This document shows, piece by piece, positions 45,143 to 57,729 of a stretch of DNA of 64,000 nucleotides. The DNA is from Corynespora cassiicola (lineage: Eukaryota; Ascomycota; Dothideomycetes; Pleosporales; Corynesporascaceae). Under the pieces are notes generated by a model. It was not told where the DNA came from. It ran no database searches and saw only the letters and a program-made list of their open reading frames with translations. Numbering within the stretch: the stretch's first letter is position 1; every line of letters starts with the position of its first letter. The stretch spans positions 806,001-870,000 of the forward strand of contig JAEUWY010000023.1 in the NCBI GenBank assembly GCA_022059125.1. Direction: 5' to 3'. The translations under genes were made by a program, and so were the position numbers.

Positions 45143-47900
45143 GGCGGAGGGGGGGCGACTTCTTCGGCGGGCGGGCGACGGCGATGCCAGGCGACTTCAC
45201 TGGAGGGGAGGTATCTTGCTATGGCGTGTGGTCATGCTCCAGGGCAAGAATCAAGACCGCATACAAAGGGAACGACGGCCAACGTAGAGGCGGTAGATCA
45301 TCATGATATTCAAGTAGGCAGATCGATGGGCAGGCGCAGGCGCTGATCCTGTACATGGGCATAGTGTACAAGAAGGGTCATGTTCGCGGAGCGAGCGAAT
45401 GGGAGGGCGGTCTGGGGGCGACTGTGGAAGAGCGACCGGGATATCCGCGAGTACATTGGGGTTTAGAGGCCAAGTGCCGGCGGGGGTGAGGTGCCAGAGA
45501 GGTACCGGTACCGCGGGCAGTAGAGGGAGAGGGGTGGGAGACGAGGTATCTGTACTTGGGACGGGCTGAGGTCAAGAAGCGGGGTAATAGCCTCCTCGAC
45601 GGGCCTTGATGAATTGGGTGGCTTCAAAGTTACGGCGACGAGACACGCTCTGGGGGGCGGGGGAGGTGCAGCAAGCGCGTGACAATCTTCATGCGAGTCT
45701 GCATGAAATGCAGCACGACCAAACCGATTGAGCGCGGTGAATTCGCGCGTCGTCATCGGAGGAAAAGAAACTCAGCGCGTGAGTAAATCGGAGCAGCAGC
45801 ATGTCGCGAGGGCGTACCGGCGCGGTAGCTGGCCATGCACGGCACCGCGCTGGCCACGCACACCCGCAGAGCCAACACGGTAGGGTTGGTGGTGAGGAGT
45901 CTATCGCGACGGGAGGGTGGTGGTGACGACAGTCCCGCAATGGCGGGGAAGGCGCTTGCGTGCACATGCCTGCCTGCCAGCGACGTAGCCCACCCGCGCC
46001 TTCCCACGGGCGACACTGGTCCTGCTGGTCCTCCTGGTCCTCCTTCCCGCAGGGCCTGCTGGAGCCTGCTGGAGCTCGCTCGTGCCTTCCCACGTCGCCG
46101 TCTGTCGTCATCGGTGAGGAAGGCGCAAACGACGACGGGCGGAATATCTCCTGCCTGTCGCACAGCCCGCCGGGATACGTGCCATGGATGCGATGGGTGC
46201 GATACCTACACACTACACACTGGCTGCCCGCCTGCCCTCAATCAAAACGCCTGCCCGCCGGGCCAATGGGACGCCCGCCGCCAGAGATTATGCCTTATTA
46301 ACTGCGGCCTCAGCTGCCCACCACTAGATACCGCTAGATACCACTCACGCCCGTCGTCGACGCACACGACGACCCCGACCCCTCTTTCTCACCTCCCTCG
46401 ACTCCCCCGTTCGTCGACTAACGCCCGTGCCAGATAGCTGCGCTCGTCCTGACTCGGCCGACAGAAACACCAGAAACAACCGGCCACAGCCCGTCCACGG
46501 TTGCTTCCCGCCGGCCTCGACACGCCCCCCAGCGCTGTCGCCATGGCCAGGACAGCGCGTGCTGCCGCCGGACGCCCCTCCACGCCCGCGCAGTAGGCGT
46601 CTGCCTCCTCTTAAGCTGGCCCGCTGCGACTCCCGCTGCCTTACGCCAAGGCCTCACCAGCCACTTGATACAAGGCCAGTCTCAGGCCAAGCCTCACGCG
46701 TTTGATGGCCGTAGCAGCCGCCTCGCAAGAACCGCCCTGCCACAGCTCGACCGTGTCCCACCCATGCTTTGCCCTCACCGCCAGCGTCAACCCCACAACT
46801 CTCATGGTCCCGCCAAGCGCGCCGTAGCCAGAACCATTCTTATCGTTGATGCTTGTGGGCGGATCGCCTCTCTTCCGAAAGTCCCTCTGTTTCGCACGTC
46901 TCACAACGCCAGCGCTGCCCCAGTCGTGCCAACCTGTTCGCGTTTGCGTTGCGCGTCGTTTTCATTCCAGCTTCACTCTGCCCGCCCCCCTCGCTCTGCC
47001 TTGCGACACTGCCGTGCACATGGCGCAGCCCAAATGTTGCGCGGAGTTTTTGCTCAGAACCGCTCCCGACTCAAGATACGATTAACCTTTGCGCGCACTG
47101 TCCCCTCTCCAGTCTGTCACCGCGCCTTCTGGGTTAGCGCCCGCTCTTGACGGACTTCCGGGTGAGCTTGTTTTGCTCCTCTAAACACTGTCAAACGTCT
47201 CGCTTCGCCAAAGCTGCAGCACGCCCCCCCTCTAACAGCCCGAGTTTTGAAACTGCCTCCGCTACCCCCCAAAGTGTCCGCATTCTTCATGCACTGTGCA
47301 TCAAGATCATCCGCTTGCCCTGCACCCAGATCTCGTCCAAACTATTTTCCCGTCTCCTTCTGGCTTAGCACGTCTCGTGTCAGGGTTTTTCCAAACATTT
47401 TGGCGTCGAACGCCGACGTCGACCATGCTGCCGATCAAAACTTAGTTGCAGGACTCAGGTTTGAAAACGTTGCCAACATCAACTCCTGCCACTCCAATCA
47501 ACCATGCTCTGCTCTGGCGCCGAGAACCACCCGTTTCTTGTCACTGCCCCAAACTCTATATCTTGTCGGATGCCCCAAGTTTTCCAGGCCTCAACCGCTC
47601 AAGTTCAATCGGCAACAGTCTTTTGTTTCTCTCTCTTAGCAGCCTTGTAATTACTTTCTTTTACTCCCCACTGGTTGGGCTGCCTTACATTCCTTAATTG
47701 ACATTGCTGAGCAATTACATTTGTGTCGACTTACACACCTTGTAATACATTCTTTCACGAGCAAGCCTCGAAGACGACCGTACGAACAGACTCCCTAGCG
47801 GACCAACGACTTGACGATTCCAATCCAAAGCTCAGCCAATACTCACTCTCTACACCAAACACGTCGTAGTCGGCTTTCTGCACCTTCGCACAAGATCAAC
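45143..47900. other. Non-coding region between divergent Myb B and Myb C
   Basis: About 2.76 kb between two start codons pointing away from each other. It is GC-rich near Myb B and C/T-rich towards Myb C (46.9-47.9 kb), where a long leader is likely. Several short open frames precede Myb C; no other gene recognised. Confidence 0.55.
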
Positions 47901-48913
47901 ATGCTTCACCACCAGCCCCAGATTCTCTCCCCTCTCGCCGAGATGGACACGCAAACCTCCAACGCCTCCACCCTCCGCTCCCGGAAGATGTCTGCCGGAG
48001 GAAACCGCTCTTGGTCTGAGGAAGAGGTACGCATTGCTCAAGTCCGGTCGCTGAAACCATGTCTCTAACACATCCACAGGAGACCTACCTCCTCCAGACC
48101 CGCATGCAGAAGATGCCCTACAAGCACATCGCTGCTCATCTGAAGAAGACGGAACTGGCCTGCCGTCTGCACTACCACCAGTTGTCGCACGGTAGCCACC
48201 GCCGTAAGCGCACCTCTTCTGTGTCTTCCGCGACCTCGTGCAGCTCCGCCGGCCAGTCCCCGGCTTATTCGATGGCAGTGGACAATGATGGCTTCTCCCC
48301 ATCATCTCGCCATGGCTCTCCCATGAGCTACAACGGTGGCAGCCCTCTCATGAGGACTGCTTCGGTCAGCGCTTCGCCTGGACGCAGCCAGCACAAGATT
48401 CTGCTTCCCAAGCCCCGTACCCTGACTCCTCGCGAGTCCCCCGAGCCCATGAGCGGTCTCCGCATCAACACCGAGGTGGCACACCAGCCCAAGATTGTCG
48501 ACACTGACCGCCTGCGTGCCATCTATGAGGCTCGCCGCCAGCAGTTCTGGGCCACCATTGCTGCAGACTACGGCGCTGATGTGTCCCCCGCTCAGCTCGA
48601 GGAGATTTGGCGCACTGGCTCCAGCGCCGTCCGCCCACCCACCCCTGAAGCTTCCCCCGATGGAAGCATCATGCACAACCCGTTGCTCAAGCCTGCTTTC
48701 CCCTACGGCTCTCCCGTCAGCAGCGATGCCGGCAAGCAGTACAACCACATGAACATGAGCTCCGTCTCTGCTCCTGAGCGCATGCCCTACGTTCTGCCCA
48801 TGCCCGTTCCTTCTGCCGGCCGCCAGAGGGCCGGCACCTGGAGCTCGGCTCCCCGGGATAACGTTCCCATTGCCAGCCTGTTGACCGAGGACAAGAACCC
48901 CAGGGGCCTGTAG
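47901..48913 (+). CDS. Myb/SANT-domain protein C
   Basis: Exons 47901-48026 and 48080-48913 (53-nt intron GTACGC...ACAG) give 319 residues. The start chosen is MLHHQPQILSPLAEMD; the frame is open from 47811 but without a better start. The SANT/Myb domain crosses the splice: GGNRSWSEEE joined to ETYLLQTRMQKMPYKHIAAH then LACRLHYHQLSHG (~34-83). A Ser-rich linker follows, then a second helical segment VDTDRLRAIYEARRQQFWAT through PAQLEEIWR (~185-220). The tail ends PIASLLTEDKNPRGL. Codon use is strongly C-biased, suggesting good expression. A nuclear regulator by domain; no characterised orthologue that I can name. Confidence 0.87.
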
Positions 48914-51900
48914 AGGACGAATAGCTTGAGATTTCCATTGACAATACAACGGGCGACGCCGCTTTTACTCTCAACTTTTTTTGGCTTTTTAGTGTTTTAT
49001 GGCGCAATTAACTTTCTTACTTTCGTTCATCACCAATATTCACATAACCATTTATTGCTATTTCTCAGCTGGCTTCCTGGGCAGAGTTGGTCTCAGACGG
49101 CACGTCGCTCGCTCTGCCCACAGCCGTGGAGTTGGAAGTTTACCTTGAGTTTTTTTTTTACAATGACAAATGAGGGAGCGCACTTGTACGATAGGATGGA
49201 CGCGAAGGTATTGCACCTAGACGCAGACAAACAAACAAACAAAGACAATTTGGCCTCGGAGCGCCACCCTTGACACTTTGATTTCGCCATGACTGAACTT
49301 GGTGACGGTGAGGTGCAAAATCAGGACGGTTCTAGTCTGGCGCGCGGCATGTTTGCATGCAGGTGCAGACGCTGGACTCGTCCATGGACTCCTGCCCAGG
49401 TGCCCAGGTGCACACCCTTGTTCGCGACCTCGTCCAAGACTGTTGGATCGGATGACAAGACGTCCGCCTGCCAGCTGTACCGTTACGCAGCCTCGCTTGC
49501 ATCGATGACAATTCTTAGGACGAGCTATTCTGGTGGTTTCGCAATGTGGCCACTCGGTTGCTTGCTTCAGCGCTCAAACCCCTACGGCTGTCACGACTCC
49601 TCAGAGGGCACGCACGCGTAAGCCGCCGATTGATCCATACTATTCCTGATGTCACCGCGGACAGACGTCAAACAAAGTCAAGAGATTTTGACATGCCCGT
49701 GACCACGGCCGCGTTTGGTGTTCCTTCCCCTTGAAGCATGGTCGGAGGGGACTCGGCGACCGACCATTTCCTGTTCGGGCGAGTTCAAACGGCAGCCTCT
49801 CGTCCACTGCAGAAACCTGACTCGTTACATCTCCCGTTCACGCTGGGGCGACGTGAAACGCCGCGCCCCTCACGAGCCTCACCATGCCTTGCCGCCCCAG
49901 GCCTCAACCTGTTTTCGATTGCTAAATTTATGCTCCTACAGCTGCTGCGAGCCGCCTGATTGACGGAATCGCGCCCTCGCTAAAACACGCCACACCACGT
50001 CTACCGACATCTCCACCCTCTGCGGTCATGGCCTCGAGTACTCCTGACTCGCCGCTCCTCTAGCACGGCCACGCCGATGGAGCCAGCCAGCCAGCCTTCC
50101 GGCTTCTTTCTCCGCTGTGGGGCAGAGCGAACCTCTTTGTCACGCCGCTTGCATGCATACTTGCCTGGTAACCTTGGACCTTCGTAGCTGATGCGACGCC
50201 ACAGTGGCTCGCTCCGGCCTGGGACCGCAGAGCAGACCTCCCTTTCATTTAAAACCCACCTATGCCGGTTCGTCGATCAAAGCTTAATCACACTACCGGT
50301 ACGTACCTAGCTTACCGTCCAGTCGACCACTCCCCCTTATCGCCTCTGTCTGGACCCTGGGGGGTGTCCCACCCCCCACCCGCTACGCGACTGTCGCCCG
50401 CGACCCTGCGCTTTTCATGCACGCTGCTCCACATGGATGCCTGCGGGTCATCCGGTGGCTTTTCTTCATGCTGCCTGCGTGCCTTTGTGCCTGACCCAGC
50501 AACCGCAACCCTCTGACTGTTCTACCCGCCCTGTGCCGGCGCCGCTTCGGTAGTCGAATGGCCCGATCGTTGAACCCCTCACCGTTGACGTTGATCTTGG
50601 AGCTGATCAGCTCATCTTATGAGATGATGTTTATGCGTTATGGACATCACGACGAGGGATAGGGGCATCGTTACCGGTTGTTGGGTCAGCATGTGCAGAG
50701 GGGCCTGAGCGGATGTGGGCGACTGGGTGTGGCCTTGTGGCCTTGCAAGGCTGGCCTGGCATGAATGCCTGAGGTTAGGATCCGAGAACAGAGAGTGGGA
50801 AAGCCACTGGAGTGGGCTGCACGCGAGATCTCACCGTGTGACGTCGTACATGATGACCTTGTCTGGCTGGGCTGCGTCTCCGACCGGGAAAAAAAGAATC
50901 CACAAGATCAGCGTCATTTCGGAATACGGGAGAACCGCGAGGGATTCTCATGTGGAGTCTTCTAGATGTTCTACCGCAGTAGCCCCAATTTGGCTGTGCG
51001 GCGTAGGAGTGGCGCTTTGGCGGCCGTCGGTGGGTATTCGGACTAGGCTTCTCGTCGCCGTATGCAGGCGCAAAGACAGCATGCAAGGTACGTACTTCGG
51101 TGTTTCTTCCTCTTCTACTGCGTTGTACATGTCTCCCTCTTATCACCTACCCTTTTGATGTATCCCCCCTTTTAAATTTTCCTTTTCCTCGTCTTCTTGC
51201 TCCTCCCGACCATCCTTCCGACCATCCGACCACGAGTCTCGCGCGTGCTCGGACCCCACGCCCATCGTCTACGCGTATCCTCGCGTAACGCAGCCAAAAG
51301 CCAAACACCCCCACTTCACGCCGTGACTCCTCTTCCTTCGCAAATTATCCCTCCCGCATGATCCTCATGAAAAAAAAAAACACTCGGCATTAGCCTTCGT
51401 TCGGTTCCGAAATGAGTCTCCCAACCCACAAAAAGCCACGAGCGAACCCCTTCCGCCACTAACCGCGCCCCCTTGTGTTCCGCTGGGTTCCAGAATGCAT
51501 TGCAAATTGGCCCTTCGTTTGCGCCATCTTCCTGGGTCTTAGGTGGATGGTAGGGCGTATATGATCGTTCAGCCCCTCACGTCATGGGTCGAGTCGTCCG
51601 CGGAGAAGACAAGTCGCGTGGACACGGATGCGGTAGTGCGGGCCGCTGCGAGGGAGTGGGCTGCGAGGTCATGCGCTTGGAATGTATGGGTGGGTGGGGT
51701 GAGTTCTGGATAGGCGACGTGGTTGATGCTGAGGCTTGCGGCCGGGGTCATGACAAGCGCTTGGAGCGCGTTTGGCCTGCGCTTTGGGGCGGGAAGGTGA
51801 GGTCGAGTATTCGTCTGCGCAGAGCTGGGGGGCGTGAGGTTTGAGGGTGGTGGCGTGATGTTAGATTTTCTTATCTTTTGCTTTGGGAGGGTTTTTGGTA

Positions 51901-51960
51901 GGGGTAGGAGGAGGAGGGGTGGTGGTTGGTTGGTTGTCGTGATGGGCATCATCATCATCA
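48914..51960. other. Non-coding region downstream of Myb C
   Basis: About 3 kb, GC-rich, with scattered short frames. The plus-strand His codon run near 51950-51965 comes from an ATC repeat. No gene, RNA or repeat family recognised. Confidence 0.55.
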
Positions 51961-54900
51961 TCATCAGTGCATCATTGGAGTCGCATGCCGTAGAGTGTGC
52001 ACTTTTTCAGAGTTGTCAACATTTGCCGTGCGCTATCTTGTTTTGCTCATGAATCTTGCTGCCCTCGATTTTAATCATGATGCTGTTGGCGGACATGATT
52101 TTACTTTGAGAGTTTCTCACTCCATCGGACTACTGTATGGCAAATGATTTTAGTCCAGAAACTCATGAATATACATTTAGGCTTTTTTCATAATTGTGTA
52201 GCCCGAGGATTTTTACACTTTGGTGCTTCGAACAACATTCAAGAGGTTGGTAACACGATATTGGACCCGAAAAGATGTATTCGGTCTGAAGCTCTATGGT
52301 TTTGCAAAAGACATTAGAAGTGTGAGCTTATTGTTTAGTCGAGCACGGCAAGAAAAGAAGACATGAAATTGAAATCATTCGATTTTAATGTAGTTCCAGA
52401 CATGCGCTCGTGGCAGTGTCATGTTTTTTTAAGAGAGAATTTCGTTTCAATGTACCATAGATGTGATGTTGATTGGATTTTTAGACGCACACACTCATTT
52501 AGGGAGGTTTGGGAGATTTTGGTTTTTAAAATTCTATGTACTGGGGCGACCAATGTTTTAGGCTCGAGAGGAGGCAAAAGACATATTTCAATGGAAAAAT
52601 CTCTTTTAGAGCCTTCTGGACATAGGTGGCATTTTGGGAACTTCTTTAGTTGTCGGAATTTGCCACTCATGCAAAGCTTATGTCCATTTTTTAGTGTGGG
52701 GGATTTTAGCCAGATCACGTCTTCTTGTTTTTTTAATTGATCATGATGCTGAAGTATGCCGGTTTTATAGTCCATAAAGAAGAACAACATGTGTTGCGAT
52801 CCTCCCTGTTTTATAGTCTTTGAGGCTTCTTCTAGAGCGAGCATAAGTTGAGATTAGCAACCTTTTATTTCCATAAATTTTTCCATTTCCATTTATATGT
52901 CCCAAAAATCCATCGCGCTTTGCAACAATTTTTTTAATTCTTACAGATGACGCACTAGTGGGAAGTAGCAGGTCTTCAAAATAAAAAAGCAAATCCCAAA
53001 TCCCGTCACCAACGGTATTTTCTGATTCTTACAGAAATCCTCCATAACGTCTGACTTCGTGGTTTTAGTCCCGCTTCTTCATGCCACAGTAGCAAAGGCA
53101 TTTAGCAGAAGAACATATTGTGAACAAGTTGTTTTTGATCTGCTACATCGACCATATTTGAAAGGTTGGATAATTTTGAAGTGCGTAAAACAAAGAGTAT
53201 TGCCGGGTACGAAGCCGGTTTATATTGTATTTAGGAGTCTCGCCAAGAGCCATACGTTGGAAGCATTTCTCTACCTTTCGGCCAGCTACATAAATCAATC
53301 ATCCTAGCTATTGAAGGGATATAGTTTCTCTCAGTCCTTGTACATATCGAGTAATAGGGTCACTTTTGAAGTTTTTTCCCCATTCTCGATGGCGACCAGT
53401 AATTTGATACCGAAGGTCAAAGATTGGATGCTTGGCCATTAGCGGTTCGAACTTTGCTTTTGAAATACGTGTAAAAGTTCCATGAGCTAGGCTGATTATA
53501 ATTGGAACCATACTTTAATCGAAAACTCCATTTTGGAACAATGTTGTCTATGCACTCTTTTCAGGAAAAGATTGTCTGACGTATCGCAGTCGGGCCACCT
53601 TCTTTGAAGACCAGACTCGATGCACTCGAGTCGTACCTCTTTTAAGCCATAAGCCATTCGAATGTGCATTTTTGAAAACATCGATCAGTTTTAAACTTTG
53701 AATGGCCGTTTCACTCACAAAGTGTTCACAGCACGACACCAGCTGCTAGCTGCTATTTCCATTCGTCCACAAAAAGGTATATCCCCTAGGATACCGAAGA
53801 GATTCCAATAAACTAGGTTATTTGATATCTTTAGTTTAGAACTGCAATAGCCAAAAAGCTGTATGTTTCAAATCTTAGTCTTAGAGTAGGCAATATCAGT
53901 GAAGACTTCCGGACTTTCCAGCATGCCTTTTCAAAATACTCGATGCAAGCCTTTCGAATCCGAATCATGATTGTTATAAATTTAAATACTCTTTTCAGTC
54001 GTGTCACAGGCATTTTCACCCTATGATCTTTCTTGCATCTCGAGGATGAGCCCATAGATTCTTGTCTATGGTACAGCGACCTATCTGTTTGCGGACCGCT
54101 TCCACATATGGGCGAAAGTCATCGCTCGTAGAGGAAGAAAAATGGTTTGAGAAGTAGATCGCTTTGCAATCTCTTTTGTGCAGTAAGTTTGAAAGCTATG
54201 GAGTGACGGCCGCATATTCCTAGCTTCCTGTCGCCCGCATACATACTACTTCATAGTGGAACTCTAGTTTCATGCTGCATGAAGCCTCGCCATTTCAGTT
54301 ATTAGCTTATAGCGCACCTATCTTTGCTCAGAAAATTATCGCATGGCGCTGATTAGATAATTAAAGCTTTGGATGCAGTGCGGGGCATGTATATTGACAC
54401 GATGTTCTTTTTTCGCTTTGGTATCCGGCGGTTCTGATACATATTTATCAGCTGCTATGCATCCATTTTCTCATGAAGAAGAACAATACATTGGTCAGTT
54501 CAGACACTACTTCATCTTATGGGTAATTCAGGCCGTAAACCATGCAAAGTCACTATATACTTCATGGAGGCATTTAAAAGATTAACATCTAGAAGTGAGG
54601 AACACGATTAACTTCTGTAGCATCATCTTAGAGACAGAAAATCCTAGACAACCCGAGAAAATCATAGCTAGATTTTGAAAGATGTTTTATTGAGCCTTAG
54701 AAGGAGAAAATCTGCGCAGAACACGTCGGCAGAGTGAGGGATTTATATGTTGGCAGAATTCGGCTTGTGCGCTTTCAAAAGTTCGACTGCGTCGTATGTA
54801 TAAACGAAAAGGAGTATTCGTTGGAATACTACGATGATGGCCATCAGCATCTCCAAGCAATGTTGGAAACTGACCGTCCAAGCCAAAGATATGCGGTCAA

Positions 54901-55206
54901 GGAGAAATTCGATCCTGTGCTGTAGGCGAAAGTTATTTTCACAGACATAATGGGAAAAGAGCAGCACATGCCTTTAGAAAATATTGTTAAAATATGCCCA
55001 ATCCATCGACACATGACTTCTAAGTGAGGCTCAAACATGATTAGTTGATATTCTATATGTATTGATAACACTCATATATATAAATCACGCATCATGTTAT
55101 ATTAAAAAACAGTATTTGCAAAATTTTACACTGGATTGTTATCTTGTATTGATTCATGATAATTCTCCGTTGCCAGATCGATTTCAGTATAAACCAATCT
55201 GTTCTG
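51961..55206. other. AT-rich block without recognisable genes
   Basis: From about 52.0 kb GC content drops by eye to ~40% from over 60% just upstream, and stays low to the broken amidase gene. Frames are short and interrupted except a 141-codon minus frame (52419-52844) and an antisense 125-codon frame, neither recognised. No terminal repeats or transposase motifs seen. It may be decayed mobile-element DNA. Confidence 0.55.
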
Positions 55207-56881
55207 TCACCCTCCTTCCTTCATGAGAGGCCCACTGAGTGTCTTCGCAATTTCCAGCAGGTGGCGATCAGAATATCTGCACGCTATGATAGATAGGCCT
55301 ACAGGCATACTGTTAGGTCCTACAAAGGCGGGCACCTGGATTACTGGCATGAGCCGCCTATAGCTATCATATCAGAATCTAATATACAATTAATTCTAAG
55401 GCTAAATGAGTACTCACTGTCCATGCAGAGTTGAAGATGGGACTACACATATCTTCTAACCCGAAGGGTGCTTCATCAGTCGCGCTTGGAGTTACCAGAG
55501 CAGAATACTCCGCGGCAAGCTTATCAAGCAGAGGGCGAATCGCAGCATAATAATCAAAAGCCCGTCGCACTTCTTCTTGGTGGAACTGGCTAGCCTTTTC
55601 GACGAATTTGAGGACATCTGGATGCATTTTAGTTTTTTCAGTGTCCATTAGGGCGTCTTTGTAGAGTGAGACCCCCGCGTTAGTCACGAAGACGACCTCA
55701 AACATCCTATTCAAGGTACCAGAATCATTGAACTGATCCGGAAATTTAACATCCTCGATGAAGACACCGTAATTGCGGAGAATCTCTGCTGCATTTTTCA
55801 TAGCTGCCTTGGTACCGGGCCCAGCCGATGGCCAAAATGGTGGTTTTACGAAGCCCACTTTAACTTTCTCCAGCGGTTCTCCCTGAATCGATTTCTCAGG
55901 GCTAATTATAAGTACTTCGGTAATATGCTCCAGGTCCTCGATGCTACGCGCAAAATACCCAACCGTGTCAAACTCAAGAGAGGCAACTTTGATGCCTGCC
56001 CCTGATATCGTATCAAATGTAGGTTTCATAGCATATGTCCCATTATAAGATGCTGGCCAAATGAAGCTGCCCCCAGTCTGCGTTCCAAGGCTAATCGGTA
56101 CTTGGAAGTCGGCTACCGCAGCTGCAGATCCAGCTGAAGAGCCGCCTGGCGTGCGATTTGGGTCGTGCGGGTTAGTGGTATCAGGGCCTGAATTGAGAAC
56201 TGTGAATTCTGTAGTGGTCATCTTGCCTGGGGAGTTTTAGAAATAAATCTAGACGAAGGTGGACAAATGTACCGATTATCAGGGCTCCGGCCTTCCTAAG
56301 TATTGCGACAATTGAGGCATCGGAGTTTGGCCTGTACCCTTTATACAGAGGGGAACCATATTCTGTAGGCATATCTTGACTAGTTCAGTATTCGAGAATC
56401 TAAACAGAGGGCTGGGACTACCTTTAGTATCCGTTATATCCTTGACAGCGATGGCTACTCCGTGAAGCCTGCCCCTCTGAGCAGGAGGAACTTGGTCGAG
56501 CGCACGAGCGTGGTTCAGGACAATTTCCGAATCTGGTATACGTATTAGGTAATCCGATTGCATATTTGGTAGGGCTGATGGTCTACCGAAGTACTTCCAC
56601 GCCTTAACTACGCCATCGCTCAACTTAATACGGCTTATTATTGCCTTTGACCAAGAGCGAAAAAGTCACCGTCGAGGATTATGCAACCTCAGGATCTCGA
56701 TGGCGGTCACTGACCATAATTTTTCCGGCAAAAGCATGAGTTCTGGTGGTTGTTGATGGATTCGTTCGGCGTGCAGGGAGTCCGGTTTGTTGACCGGTTT
56801 CCATGGTCCCCAAAACCCTAAAAGCAGCTGGGCAATCAACGAAAATGCCACATAAATCAGAAGAGATGGATATACATCCAT
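55207..56881 (-). pseudogene. Amidase-signature enzyme, disrupted by a stop codon and a frameshift
   Basis: The conserved parts of an amidase-signature hydrolase are present in order. They are LPEKLWSVTAIEIL, KAWKYF, DSEIVLNHARALDQVP, the catalytic-Lys segment GVAIAVKD, YGSPLYKGYRP, the Ser/cis-Ser segment TPGGSSAGSAAAVADFQVP through GTQTGGS, and near the end MPVGLSIIACRYSDRHLL. Four GT-AG introns join most of these in frame (for example 56421-56375 and 56272-56227). Two lesions break it. A TGA at 56668-56666 lies in the same frame as sequence on both sides. The last splice (donor 55417) cannot be joined in frame to the final exon: canonical acceptors give a stop after about 14 codons, whereas family-like sequence continues in another frame to 55207. 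Such enzymes hydrolyse amides; no function is expected here unless these are sequence errors. Confidence 0.8.
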
Positions 56882-57729
56882 TAAATATCTTCAATATTCG
56901 ACATTCGAACGCTGGACTGGAGGACAGGAGAAGTTATAGCACTTGGCCCCTCACAAAGGTAACGATGGACCCACACGTGACCTGCATGAGATTGGTCGTG
57001 TGTCGCCAGCCCTGAAGTACCCATGCACAGGTTGCTCCGTGCATTACGGCGTGGTCAATATCCATCCCCCAAATGTGCCCCAGAGCATCAAGGAATCTAT
57101 ATCTACAATCTAGGTAAGGACCAGCTGCCAGCCTAATAGTTCAACCAGAAACTAAGAAAACTACCAGCCTGGCTTCAGAATATAAATTCATTAACACTTA
57201 TGGGAAAACATCACTCATTCTAGTAGATATCACGTATTTGGCATTTTCTATTTTTTCACATCAACTCATCATATTTTTTTCTTTACCCATTACATTCGTA
57301 ATACCCGATACTTCATCCCGTCCCATCCCATCAATCCCATCTGTCCATCCATCATATCCTCAGAATAACAAAAAAGAAAAAAAGGGGGGTAATTGTACTT
57401 CTCTCATCCACCAACCAGAAGAGGAAAGGAAAAAGAAACAAGGAAAGAAGATAGAGACAGAGCCAGGATAAACGGACATATGCGCATTCATCATGAACAA
57501 GTTACTTTCATGACACCCGCCCATCCTAATCCCAATCCCTCCCCCATGAAAGAAACTCCACAAGGAAAAGGAAAAAAAAGAGAAGAAGAGCACCAGTTTA
57601 CGCACAAGAACACCGAAAAAGAGAAGAGCGCTTCCACCGGGTATGCAACCGCCCAACACGCCCCCCATTAACATTAGACAATCAGCCGACACCTCGCACC
57701 AGACCCATCAAGCCCAAAGCCCCGAGTCT
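56882..57729. other. Intergenic region, amidase 5' flank / IQGAP 3' flank
   Basis: About 0.85 kb. The right half (57230-57650) is A- and purine-rich with homopolymer runs, consistent with the IQGAP 3' untranslated region. No gene recognised. Confidence 0.55.
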
